Below are positions 12,801 through 24,380 of a DNA stretch of 64,000 nt, piece by piece. Location: the NCBI GenBank assembly GCA_028622995.1, contig JAJQJQ010000072.1, positions 434,001-498,000 of the forward strand. The letters are read 5' to 3'. Position 1 is the first letter of the stretch, and each line of letters starts with the position of its first letter. This DNA comes from Panagrolaimus kolymaensis (taxonomy: Eukaryota > Nematoda > Chromadorea > Rhabditida > Panagrolaimidae). Below the pieces are notes generated by a model. That model ran no database searches. It saw nothing but the letters and a program-made list of their open reading frames with translations, and was not told the origin of the DNA. A program made the translations under genes and the position numbers.

Positions 12801-15800
12801 CCGCTATGATATTAGTGATTTGAAAAAAGTAAAGTATTTAATTAAATAAAAAGAGGAAAAGATTTTTTAAATTTCTGTTCTAAACGAATTTTATCTTATT
12901 CACTTTACAAAAAAAATATTTATTATCTGTGCGCTGCAAGCCAATTAAGCTAATTTTTATTAAATTTATCACAAAAAATGTACAGTATCTTCGATTTTTA
13001 AACCCCACTCATTTTTTCTTTTCAATTTTCAATTTTTAAGTGTTTTCTAAGTTTAGATATTCACGCTTTTAAAAAAAGCATATAATAACAAGTTCCATTG
13101 TTAAAAAAAATTTCATTCATACTTTTTCTCTTCCACATCATCATCAATTTTCTATTTTATTCAAAAAATCTGACAATTTTTAAACACTCGAAAAAAAGAA
13201 AATATTTATAAAAATTATAGGTACATATTTTATATTAAAAAGAGGTCCTTTAAAAAAAATTTAAGGAGAAACAAAAAATATAAATATAATAACAAAGCAA
13301 AAAGACATTCAAAGAAAAGAAAAAAAGGATGATGCCAAAAAAAAAGCCTTCAAACAAAACAAAAAATTGTGAAGTGTAATCGGTGCCGTTGCCCACCATT
13401 TTTTTGTTTTGTTGAAAAGCATAAAGAGATGCCGGAAGTCAATGAGGGAAGCAAAAGAGAAAATAAGAATGAAAAAGTAAAAGATAGCTTTGAAAGGTTT
13501 AAAAAAATATATATATTCGTGGAAGAGAAAAAAATAAAGACAGGGTTAAAAGATTTTTTTATATTTCGGAAATGCGGAAATGGAGGCCAGCTTCTTATTA
13601 TGGGGGAAAAGAAATAGACATCGTAATAAATAAATAAGCAAATCAATGGTTTAGAACAAAATATTAAAAGTCTCGAAGGGTTTCAGGAGAAAAAGGGCAC
13701 GTAAGGAATGTCAGTAAAAAATAATATTAAAACTTTTTTCAGAACTCTAAAATACAGTTCAATCAAAGGATTCGAGCCAGGAGTCACAGCCATATAAAAA
13801 ATCTAACAATTTTCTAAACTTTTAATCCCAGAATTTAATTTAAATAAAAACACGTAAACATTTTTTTATTAAATAAAAAAAGAAGTTAAAGTTGTTATAC
13901 CTCCATTAAAAAAAAATATGCTCCGACTAGTACAAAATTAAATTAAATTAACTTATTCATATTGCTTCATTCATTCATAACTTTTTCTTTTGACCTAACA
14001 AATTTATTTATCAAAGGAGTCATCGACGCGCTTTTTCTTTTCCATGAATGGAGAGAGAGAGACAGATAGGCTAAGACTTGGTAATACATTTCAATTTATA
14101 AAAAAAAGTACTCCATCAAAAAAATAAAAAAACACGCAATATATTATATTTTTTAAATAAACTTTGTTTTTTGTTTTGTTTCAAGTCCAAGGGTTTACCC
14201 ATTCACTTTCTTTCTTCTTTTTTTTATTTCTTTGGTTTTTGACTTTAAAATAATAAAAAGTAATAAAGAGTTCATAAAAAACGTTTAGACTAAAAAAACA
14301 AAATCACACATAACTTCTTTTTTTTTCTAGGCCCTTAATTTATATAATTCGTATAAATTATTTTTAAACTACTTACAAATTTTAATAACCTTATTACACT
14401 TTTTTTTTAATAAAAACCATTCACGGAATACAATTAAAAATTAAGGCAAAGAAAAGGTGTTCCATAATTTTTTTGTGAAACATAAGGAAGGCATTGTAGC
14501 AACTGAGGGGTATTAAAAAAAGGGGTAATAAAAATTCATTAAAATCGTTAACGAACAAAAAAAAATTTATGATTAAAAAATTTGAAGGATAAAAATTCTG
14601 CCAGCCAAATGTTAGCAGCGGCAGAAGCAAAGTAAAAACTTTGTTTTTTTTTATTTGTGATGAAAACAAAATAAAAATAAAAAGATGATGATGGGGCGGC
14701 AGTCAGTTGTCAGTTAGCAAGCCATCCACCAAACCGATACAAATATGATTAGTATTTTATTTTTTCGTAAAGACAAAAAAATAAAGTTAAAAATTTGGTT
14801 GGGTTGGTTTTTTATTTTTAGTAAAAAAAAAACAAAGTTTTGTTTTGTTTTATATTTTTTTGGCTTTGATGCATCTGAAAAAAGAGAAGCATCAAAGTAG
14901 TAAAATCAATTTAAAAAAACAAGGAAACTTAAAAAGTCAAGAATCAGGGGAAGCTAAAAAAAACTAAAACCATAGAGAGAGATGTTATTCCAAATAATTT
15001 TCTTTACTACATGCATCGAACTTTAATAAAGCTAGAAAAAAAAATGCTTCAAAACCACTTTTGAATCTCCTACGCGTGTTTATTTATTATTATTTATTTT
15101 TAATTACAATCAAAACAGCATAGAAAAATAAAAGAAAAAAGAAGTTCATCGAAATGAACTTTTTCGAAGATGCTGGCTGCACTTCTTATTCTTCTTTGAT
15201 GCAATGAAAAGCCTTGGAAATAATCAAACAAAATATTTTTTTATTAATTTCTCAAACATGTAAAAAAACCTTACTTTTTAAAAATGAAACAATAAAAAAA
15301 ATATACTCAAGTAATTTGAAATAAAAGTTATTGCAAATGACGAAGAATAAAGAAAAAGTGGTTCTTTGATGGAAACGTCATTTATGAAAAATGTCAAAAG
15401 TGCTTTTCCGACAATAAGATAGAGATGGAGGAAAAAAAGAAGGATGGAGACAATATTGGTAAAAAAAAGTTTTTTTAAATATTTTTACCGACAAATTAAT
15501 GGAGTTTATAAAATATTAATACATTTTAGGTTTAGAACTCTATCGTTTGAAGTCTCATAAAGAAAACCGCAAAAAATTATTTTAGTTTCCGCTGTGGTAA
15601 ATTCGCTAAAAACTTGGAATAGTTTCAGCAGCAATATAAAAACAAAATAAAAATAAAAATTAGCATAATTCGCTTTCACAAAAAGGCATGTTTGTGTTTA
15701 CTGAAAAATAAACAAAACAAAAAAATGAATTAAAAGTCTAATCCAACCTTGGTCTCAGAGTCAAAATTCGTGTATAGCATACTTTATTAGAAGGCATGAA

Positions 15801-17883
15801 GAGGAAAAAAAATTAATTGTTTCAACAAAAAAAATATTTGAAAAATAAAATTTATGACTAGACACGACGCTCTCATTCAATTTAGTTCACTCGTATGTTG
15901 TTGGATGGGCTATTCTAATTTCAAAGTTGTAAAAAAACTTTTTGCAACATCGAAATTGCAATTTTCAAAAATAAAAATAAAAAACTCGGTAATAAAAAAA
16001 AGAAAGGGGCGACGTGCTATTAAAAAAATGACGACACAGAAATGTGAAACTTGTGATAAAAAACAACAAACAAACTAATTGATTAATAAAAATTCTTTAA
16101 AAATTATGCAAAAATTTTTTAGTTTAAAGTGTCTGAATTATTGTCGAAAATAAAGTTTTTACTATCGAAACTATTCTTTGGACCTTCTCAAAAACCAAAA
16201 AACTTTTTAACTAAAAATGGGTTTCTGAAACTTCTAAAATTATCCATCTCCTTGAAGAAGAAGAAAAGAAGCTATCTCTCTCCTCTAATTAGTCATCTTG
16301 AAACTTTAATCTATCATCTCTTCACAAAATACAGCAACAGCAACATCAACTTTCTATCAACACACTTTATAAAGCATCCATTCTCCATAGAATCCTTTTT
16401 TTTTTTATTTTCTTCTAGGCTGGCTTCAATCCAAAAGAATAAAGTTAGAAGAGTGTCTCTCAAAAAAATAAGTTCAATAGTCAAGTATTTTTTGTTGTTG
16501 TTAATTTCCAAAAAAAAAAATCAGTTTTCTCGAAAAATAAAAGAAGAGAAAATTTAAGTGCACATGTTGTCTTTTTCAATTTGTTGTTTATGTAATTAAG
16601 AACCAGCAGCAAACAGAACAAAAACGGCAAATAAACTAACTATGTAACTTTTATGGAAGGATGGGTGAAGAATACTAAAAAATTTGCCACTCTTTTTTCT
16701 TTACTTTTTGTCATTTCTTTTATCTTCTCTGGCTCGCTTGTCAAGTATTTTGTTTTTTTTTCAACAACAAATTATCAAATTGAAAAATGAAAAAAAAAAG
16801 TTCATGGAAAACCTCAATGGATGGATGGATAAGTTACATCTTTTTGAATGATGATGCATCAAGCATGAGAAAAGAAAAGAATGGTCAAAGGTCAAAAAGA
16901 TACAAAGGAAAAGATAAGTTAAATTTATTGCAAAAAATAAAAAAGGTTAATGGAAAAAAAATAAGCGGCAAAAAGACATTTAAAGAAATAAGCATCAGAA
17001 AAGTTGTAAGAAAATTCATAAATGTGTCAAATAGAAAGCCGAATCCAATAGTAGTTTAGCATAATAACAGGAAAGACAAAAGCTTGCCTAAAATTTTAGT
17101 TGGTTTAAATTTCTACCGTATCCTTTTCGATTACCAAGGATATTGGTCCGTTTCGTAAATGTGTTGAATTTATAAAACTTTCCATAATAAAGGCTTTTAC
17201 AAATTTTGGATGACAGTCTAATAAAGACTAAAGTAATTTAAGTATCACGTCGCACACTCTTCACAAAATAACTAGAAAAGCAAACTACTAAAAATTAAAA
17301 TTTTTGAAGTCCATAAATTCCAAATATCGATAACCAAAATAATCCATCTCTCTCCTTTCAAAAGCCTCTTTTTTGTGAATTCCAAAAAGTAAAAAAAAAT
17401 AAAAATGTTGTCAACGTTTTCATTCGATGACATATTCAGCTATGGTTTTTTCTAAAAACTCTTAAGTTTTATTCGTTCTTCTCCAAATTCTATATTGCCG
17501 CACTATTTCCAAGCATTTCAAACCAAGCTTTAGTCAAATCTTTATTTTTTTTGTTTCGAACACGCATGTTTCCCGGTGGAATTCTAAAAAAATGAAAAAA
17601 ACTTTAAATTTCGGTCAACTCAATTTTCACATAAAAACTGCGAAACAAAAAATAAATAAAAAGTTATGGGTAAAAAAGACTTTCTTATCCATTTTTTGGA
17701 AAGTTGAAAGCTTTGAAGCAACAAAACACAGTTTATAAAAAACTCACAAAAAATCCAGTCGATATCAATCAAATGATCAGTTTTTATTAGAAATTAAATA
17801 ATGAAACAAACAAGTGCTTATGAGAAAAATAAAAGCAACAAAACAAAGCAAAAAATACTGTAAAAACATTATAATAAATTAAT
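6873..17883. other. 11-kb AT-rich gene-poor region
   Basis: This region lies between the dopamine receptor start and the SerRS stop. It is dominated by A and T homopolymers with short GA, GAT and AAG runs, for example GAT-rich DNA near 11757-11830. Open frames here are Lys/Phe/Ile-rich by-products of A/T runs and show no family motif. A short block of higher GC at about 10331-10440 is reported as a finding. The part next to 6872 probably holds the receptor promoter and 5' leader, but no element could be identified. No tRNA, SL RNA or rRNA was recognised. Confidence 0.65.
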
Positions 17884-19636
17884 TCATTTCTTGCCCTTCT
17901 TTTTCTTGTTTTCTATTTCATCAATGGGTGCAGGTTTGACAAAAGGAATCTTTTCACGATATTTCTCAGGCATAAATTCTCGAAGAGCTTCAGGAACAAT
18001 AATACCATCTTCAACTTGATTATTCTCAAGAATAGCACAAAGTACACGAGTTGTTGCACACATTGTTGCGTTTAGCATATGAACGAATGGAACCTAAACA
18101 TACTATTATTAATGTCAAGCATCCAAAAAAAACTAACATCTTCATTTTCTTTCTTTGTTAGACCATAACGAACTTTGAGACGACGAGCTTGATAATCTAA
18201 ACAATTTGAACATGAAACCAATTCACGAAAAGCTCCACTAGCAGGAAACCATGCTTCTAAATCAAGTTTCTTTGCAGCAGCATTATTAAGTTCACCAGAA
18301 ACGATTGCAACAACATGGTATGGAAGACCAAGAGCTTGACAATATTCTTCAGCATTTCCAATCATCTGAAATGGAAAAGCATTAATGAAGGATTAATAAA
18401 ATGAAATGGCTACTTCGTCAAAATATTTCCATGATTCATTTTCCAATGGTGAGCAAATGACAAATTGTTCAACTTTTTCAAATTGATGAACGCGGAAAAT
18501 ACCACGAGTATCACGGCCATGTGAGCCAACCTCTTGTCGGAAACAAGTTGAAACCCCAGCGTATTTCAAAGGTAAGTCAGCAGGATTCAACCATTCATTA
18601 CGATGATAAGCAGCGATGGGTTGTTCAGATGTTGCAATAAGATATTTTTCATCAACAGCTTCATCTCCAGCGATTTCAGATGACTTGCCACTAACCTAAA
18701 AAAAACACTTATATAACTGTAGTTAGTAAAATAATTAACCTACTTTGTAAAGCTCGTCATCGAATTGATTAAGTTGAGCAACTTCTTGCATAACATCTTT
18801 TCGCATAAAAAATGGAGTATATAAAGGAGTAAAGTCTTTCTTCAATAAAATTCTTAAAGCAAGTTGAATACAAGCATGTTCGAGGAAAACCAAAGCCCCT
18901 TTGAGGAAATATCCTCTTCCTCCAGCAACTGATGTTCCACGTTCACCATCAAATCCATCGATCATAACAACCAAATCAACATGAGAATACTTCTTACGGC
19001 TTTGAATATCACCAAATGTTCGTTCAACGCGATTATTATCTTCATTATCACTGATAGGAACCGATTCATGAATGAGATTACCAATAAGAGCAATTTTTGA
19101 ATTTCGTTCATTTTCAAGATCTTGAACACGAGCTTTGCATTTTTCGATATTAGTTTCAATGGTTTGACGAGCTGCAAGAATTTGAGCTATTTGAAGAGGC
19201 TGAAAATAAATATTTCAATGAGAAAAGCTAAGTTAAAAACAAACAGTTAAATCATCAGTTTGAAGTTTATCTAATTTTTCTACCAAATCATCAGGAAATG
19301 TTGTATTGTTGCCATCTGGTTCTTTTTTCTAAAACATTTTTTGATGAAAGTAAAAAGTGGAGTTTTTCGTTCAAACCTTTTTCTTTTCACCAATGACTTT
19401 GTTGCAAAGATTTCGTATACGATTCCAGTTGTCATTATCAAACCGTTCTGAAAATTACAAGTTTAGCGAAGCATTAATTCATTCATTCAAAACAAACCTT
19501 TGATCCAAGCTTTGTCTAATTCAATGACTTTGTCAACAAGAGTAACATCAGCATATCGCTCTCTTTGAGATTTTCTTATTAATTCAGGATTACCATTAGG
19601 CTTTTCTTCACGAAACAAGTCGATATCTAACACCAT
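17884..19636 (-). CDS. sars-1: Cytosolic seryl-tRNA synthetase
   Basis: Seven exons (19636-19498, 19447-19377, 19328-19245, 19199-18744, 18695-18414, 18365-18138, 18093-17884) encode 489 residues, close to the usual eukaryotic cytosolic length. The enzyme charges tRNA-Ser with serine using ATP. The N-terminal part includes the long antiparallel helical tRNA-binding arm (about 50-170). The class II core has TSEQP (about 272), motif 2 as [16 protein letters not shown] (from 300), the serine-site region [17 protein letters not shown], and motif 3 around [21 protein letters not shown] lysine-rich C-terminal tail (KKKKGKK) resembles the basic tail of animal cytosolic SerRS. A splice acceptor lies 12 nt upstream of the ATG, suggesting trans-splicing. 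It is downstream of the E2 and F-box-like genes on the same strand. Confidence 0.97.
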
Positions 19637-19648
19637 GTTGCGTTATAA

Positions 19649-19660
19649 CTGAAAATGAAA
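19649..19660 (-). other. Probable SL trans-splice acceptor of SerRS
   Basis: On the minus strand the sequence reads TTTCATTTTCAG, 12 nt before the SerRS ATG. This is a consensus nematode acceptor with no partner 5' exon seen, so a trans-spliced leader is the simplest reading. A 5' UTR intron is the alternative. Confidence 0.5.
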
Positions 19661-20132
19661 GTGGAATTGAGTATTAATAAAAGAATGATGCAACATTTAG
19701 TATGTAAAAGTACTGAGGAATAAAATACGTTAAAGATAAAAATGGACATGTTTAGGATGGAAAGGATGTTCAAGGAAATAATAACCAATCTTTTAGGAGG
19801 TATAAAAAAGTAAAATTTAGATAATCAAAAGCGTTCAAATAAAAAAAGCTAAAAAGAGGTAGAACGAGGAAAGAAGACGAAGACTGCAATATTCGTGGAA
19901 GTATGTATGGCAAGCTTGGCGGATGTGAAACAGTTGGCCAGCGCAGTGGTATGTTTTTTGTTTTTGTTTCAAACGCTTTCTTCGAAGATCGATCTTGAAT
20001 CTTTTTCATGCTTACATTCCCGAAAAAGGCTCATTTGAAAGGCTTTCAAATAAATAAACTAATTTTTATACAAAAAACACATACATAATTATTAAGGCTA
20101 GCTAAATTATATACATATAAATAAAGAAAAAT

Positions 20133-20826
20133 TTATTTAGTTAGTTCACTACTATCCTTCTTTGATTTCATTGAAGCAACTTTCATAAACATACTTCTTT
20201 GATGCACATATTGATCACCAATTTCACCACGAAGAGATCGTTCAGGTTCAGGCTTTTCAAGTAAATTTAATAATGAATCCAATGCTGAAAAAAAGGATGA
20301 AGGTAATAGAGAAATAAAAGAATAAAACAGATATCTGCTCCAAATTAAGGCTTTATTAAAATAAAAGACAAACCTGTAGCAACAGTAGTACCAGCTTTCC
20401 AATTATCCATTTGAAGAATAGAAAGACAAAACCGACCACTTGCATCAACATTTGGATGATAAATACGTGTAAGAAATTGAATTCGTGGTGGCTTGAATGG
20501 ATATTCATGATGAAGACCGATTTTAAGTTTAAATATACCATGTTTATATGGATCATATCGCTGAAAATAAATAAGAGGTAAAAGTAAAAAGAAAAAGTAA
20601 AGAAACTTACAGGTTTAATAAGCACAATCCACTTTTTTAAATCACTTGAATCAACTTGAAAATCAGCAAGATAATATGGTGGTTCAGTTTTGAAATGTTC
20701 GATTTCTCGCATGACTCGTTTCATTGAAACAGCCTTTAATTGAGTTGGTGATTGAGATGGTTGATTATTAAGTTTTGATGTTGAAGCTTCAGACATGGCG
20801 GGAGTTGCAGCAGCTGCGACAGACAT
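20133..20826 (-). CDS. UBE2L3/UbcH7-like ubiquitin-conjugating enzyme E2
   Basis: Three exons (20826-20611, 20560-20374, 20284-20133) encode 184 residues. E2 enzymes carry ubiquitin as a thioester on a cysteine and pass it to E3 ligases. The UBC fold is recognisable from about residue 35. It has EYPFKPPRIQF, then HPN (107-109) and the catalytic Cys at about 117 in GRFCLSI, followed by DNWKAGTT, which parallels the ENWKPATK segment of UbcH7 and C. elegans UBC-18. It differs by an Ala/Ser/Gln-rich N-terminal extension of about 40 residues and a short Lys/Ser-rich end. An in-frame ATG at 20874 exists. I prefer 20826 because the stretch between them looks non-coding. The gene sits 214 bp downstream of an F-box-like gene on the same strand. 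Confidence 0.88.
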
Positions 20827-21040
20827 TTTTTGTGGAGAAAAAACACAATTGTTGCAATCGATGAGAAAATTCAAAGTGAAAAAATGAGCTGTTTGGTTTT
20901 AGAAAAAATAAGGTATTCAAATTTACTAAAATCCTTTCGAAAAACTTCAAAAAAATTAATGTTAGAAAGCAAATGAATTAAAATAAAAATTAAGTTTATT
21001 TAACAGAACAAAAACATGGAAAAAATATGAACATTACAGC

Positions 21041-21952
21041 TTAAAAACCTTTGGTGAAGAAAAGGTAAAAATCATCAATGACAGGATTTTGAATTTGAAC
21101 CACATGTAAACCAAATAAGCGAGTGTCAACCTGTTCAAAATGAAGAATAGCGCCTTGTTGAAATAAAGCATCAAAGTCGAAGGATAAAGAGCTTCTGGAT
21201 TTGTTCAAAACAAAGCTGCAAAAGAAATAACCTGTTAGAAAACGATACAACAACAAAAAAAACGCTTACAAAAGTTTGTCAATTCTTGATAAATATTTGA
21301 TAAAATTAACAAAGCCTTCCAAAGAACAATTCGATTCGATACCACCAACGAAATCAAAACTTTTCAATTCAGGATTCATTGATCGCTTCAAAGTTAAAAG
21401 ATCCATAGATTTTGCAATTAACGTGAGATGTTTGCTTGAATTGAGTTTAAATGGTAAACGTTGAAGCATAAGATCATCAATTTTTTGTTCCTTAGTAGCT
21501 TTGATTGTGATTGAATTCATAACTTTGATTTTGCCATTGAAAGATGAAAGATCGTCAGCATTAATTCCTTTGCAATATTCCTCTTCTTTACAATAACAAG
21601 CAGCAGTATATTTGCAATTCATTTCACCAGAATCCTCAATGGTGATTTCAATATCTTCAATTGTGTGACAGTGTTTAACAAGATTAGATGTGTCAGCATT
21701 GATTCGTGCGAACGTCTTTAAGGTTTCTGGATCACAAATTTCAGCAAAACGTTTTTGAAGAACCCATGGAAGACCTGCGAAATCAAAGGTTTCTTCTTGA
21801 GAAAGCTTAGGATTCTTTGTTGTTGGTTCAGAAGTAACATCAATATTAGATACAGCAACGATATCTAAGGATTCATCATGAAGAAGTTTTCGCTTCAAAT
21901 CTTTTCTTGTTGCGTCTATTGATTTGGTATCATTCATATTTGAATCCGCCAT
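21041..21952 (-). CDS. F-box-like protein, nematode type
   Basis: Two exons (21952-21270, 21215-21041) encode 285 residues. Residues about 58-95 read FAGLPWVLQKRFAEICDPET followed by LKTFARIN. This resembles an F-box: hydrophobic start, L-P, basic-aromatic helix and an L..F..V-like end. It is followed by an alternating hydrophobic/polar C-terminal half, as in large nematode F-box families. If correct, it would act as a substrate adaptor of SCF ubiquitin ligases. The call is inferred from a weak motif and no C-terminal substrate domain was recognised. A splice acceptor (TTTTTTAG-type) lies about 28 nt before the ATG. The same-strand E2 gene downstream would share the pathway. Confidence 0.5.
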
Positions 21953-22353
21953 ATTAGATAAAGATTGGTTGATGGAAATCTAAAAAGTTAGAAATAATTA
22001 ATAAAATTGAATTTAAACAGCTTTCAGATTCTCGCAAGTTAAAAGCTCAAACACCTCCAAATTTTGAAAATAAAACTTTAGAAAAAGCTATAAAAGAAAA
22101 AGACCCGACAAACGGGTTTCATTTGGTGCACGATGCAGAAGTCATCATCGCTCATGGTTAGTAGGTGCTTCATTCTTTCCGAAAGTTCTCATTTTTTGGC
22201 GCTAAAAATTTTTTTAAAGTTACAAAGTGTTTAGGAATAAAGTTTATTCAAATTTTATTTTCATTTCCATTAAAATGTTTCAACGTTTTTATTTTTCTTC
22301 ATTCAACCTTTCACTGTTTATAACGTCATTCGTCAACATTGTCTATCATCAAA

Positions 22354-24238
22354 ATGCCGTAAGTTTTTTTTAAATAACTTTTTACTAAAAAATGTCTCAT
22401 TGATATTTTTTAGAAAGAAATCAGGTGCATCCAATAAAAGTCGTGAAGTTTTTAAAAAGAAGAAGACAGGTGCCGGCATTGCAAGCCGTGAAGGTGGTTT
22501 TAATACAATTAAACAGTATGTTTTGTAATTATGTATTTCTTATTTATTAACCATGTATTTCTTTTAGAACAACACCATCTCAAGTAAATCCAGCAGCTTC
22601 AACGAAACAAATCGCACAGGAATCAAAGAAAGAACAACAAGCGCAACCAGAATCATCAGGTAAAGAAATTTCAAGAACTCTCACTCATCATCAATGGTAC
22701 CATGGAATGATGCCAAGAGACGAGATAGAAGATTTACTCAAAAAGGATGGCGATTTTTTAGGTATGATTTCTTTGGTTGTTTATTTTTTTGTCTAAAAAA
22801 TGAAAGTTTTAGTTCGACGCACCGAAGTTGAAAACGAAGGTCGCTATGCTGTTTCAGTCTACAACAATAATCGAGTTCGTCATATCCTTCTCAGTCATCA
22901 TGATGGATTATGGGCAGTTAGAGATGTAAAAATGAAAACTATTATAGAACTTATTGAACATATCGTGGAGAAAAAACTACCAGTGCAAAAGGATGGAACT
23001 CTTCTTATTACAGCTGTACCACGACCTGAATATTACATTTTACATGTTAGTGCTTTATTTTAATTTTATTTTTTAAAGCTATTGATGATCTTTTTAGGAA
23101 CATATTGAAGTTGGCAAAAAGCTTGGTAGTGGCGCCTTTGGTGATGTTCATATCGGAATTTTGAAAAAGGCTCATGGTAATTAATGTCTTACATTTTTCA
23201 AACTCTATTTATGTAAAAGTTTTTAGGCGAAGGCATTAATGTTGCTATTAAAAAATTCAAAGGATCGATGCATAAGAAAGAACGGTATGATTTTGTCAAG
23301 GTTCGTTTTTTGCAATATGGTTACTGCTGTAGACGTTGATTGATATAATTTTCTTTTTGATTGAACAAAAGTAATATTTAGGAAGCTCGTTTGATGAGAA
23401 AATTTAATCATCCAAATCTTGTACAAATTATCGGAGTGGCTCCAAATGAAACACCAATGATGATTATCCTTGAACTATGTCCTGGTGGAAGTATCCATTC
23501 ATATTTAAAGAATCATCAAGAACTTGGAAAAGATAAACTTACGGATTTCTGTATTGATGCATGTCGTGGAATGTGTTATTTAAGCTTAAGAAAAGTCATT
23601 CATAGAGGTATGTTATTTGGATAACGTTAATAGCTTTGCATTAGTGTTATTTTTAACACCATTTCGTATTCGTTGATATGATTATTATTTACAAACAAAT
23701 TTTTACAGATATCGCTGCTCGTAATTGCTTACTTGGAAAAAACAATGAAGTCAAAATCAGTGATTTTGGTCTATCTGTTGCAAACGCAGATGTTCTAAAG
23801 CTTGAAAAGAAGCTAAAGTCAGTGCCTGTTCGATGGTTATCACCTGAAATATTGAAAAAGGGAGAATTTTCTACCGTATGTTTTTACTTTATCTTTTCCG
23901 TTGTTAACTGATAAATGTGTTTTAGAAATCCGACGTGTGGGCTTTTGGTGTTATGGTAATTTTTTGTATCAACTTTTTTTGATGAATTTTACTTGTTTCA
24001 GATATGGGAAATCTTTGCCTATTGTAAGAGTGATCCATTTCCTGGTTTAACGAATGCTGAAGCTAAAACGAAAATTTCATCGGGAAGTGATCCATTTGAT
24101 GCACCTGAAGGTACTCCACAACTTATGCAAACCATAATGAAACTTTGCTTTATTCAAGATCCTGCACAACGACCTGATTTTGAATCTTTATTAAAACTTC
24201 TTTCACCAAAAGAAACTCCACCATCAAAAGATGATTGA
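22354..24238 (+). CDS. Fer/Fes-like SH2 non-receptor tyrosine kinase
   Basis: Ten exons (22354-22358, 22414-22515, 22568-22761, 22813-23045, 23098-23176, 23227-23300, 23382-23607, 23709-23875, 23926-23955, 24002-24238) encode 448 residues. A basic N-terminus of about 65 residues is followed by an SH2 domain: WYHGMMPRDE, the phosphotyrosine-binding FLVRR (99-103) and RHILL. The tyrosine kinase domain follows, with glycine loop GSGAFGDV (188-195), VAIKK lysine (213), HRDIAARN (303-310) and DFG (323-325). All catalytic residues are present. There is no F-BAR region, so the protein has the compact SH2-kinase layout of the expanded nematode Fer-like family, many members of which act in sperm and germline. 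The first coding exon is only 5 nt (ATGCC). Its 3' end faces the phosphatase gene. Confidence 0.95.
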
Positions 24239-24286
24239 ATCAAATGAAAATTATTTATTCACTTTGTAATACCATTTTTTTGCTCG

Positions 24287-24292
24287 AATAAA
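24287..24292 (+). terminator. Polyadenylation signal of the kinase gene
   Basis: AATAAA lies 48 nt after the kinase stop codon, just before the convergent 3' end of the phosphatase gene. Confidence 0.6.
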
Positions 24293-24380
24293 GTCATTTT
24301 TGAAACATATTGTATTTGCATTTTTATCGAAAATTTGAAACATATTTTATTTACAGTTAATATAAAAGCTTTTGGTTTAT

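Noticed and set aside
16129..16557. Plus-strand open frame of 142 codons in the gene-poor region
   Set aside because: Lys/Ser/Leu/Phe-rich product of A/T runs, with no motif, no splice context and no family resemblance.
6873..17883. CRISPR-like or tandem-repeat array
   Set aside because: The region is repetitive in composition only. No regularly spaced repeat units were found, and a nematode genome makes CRISPR implausible.
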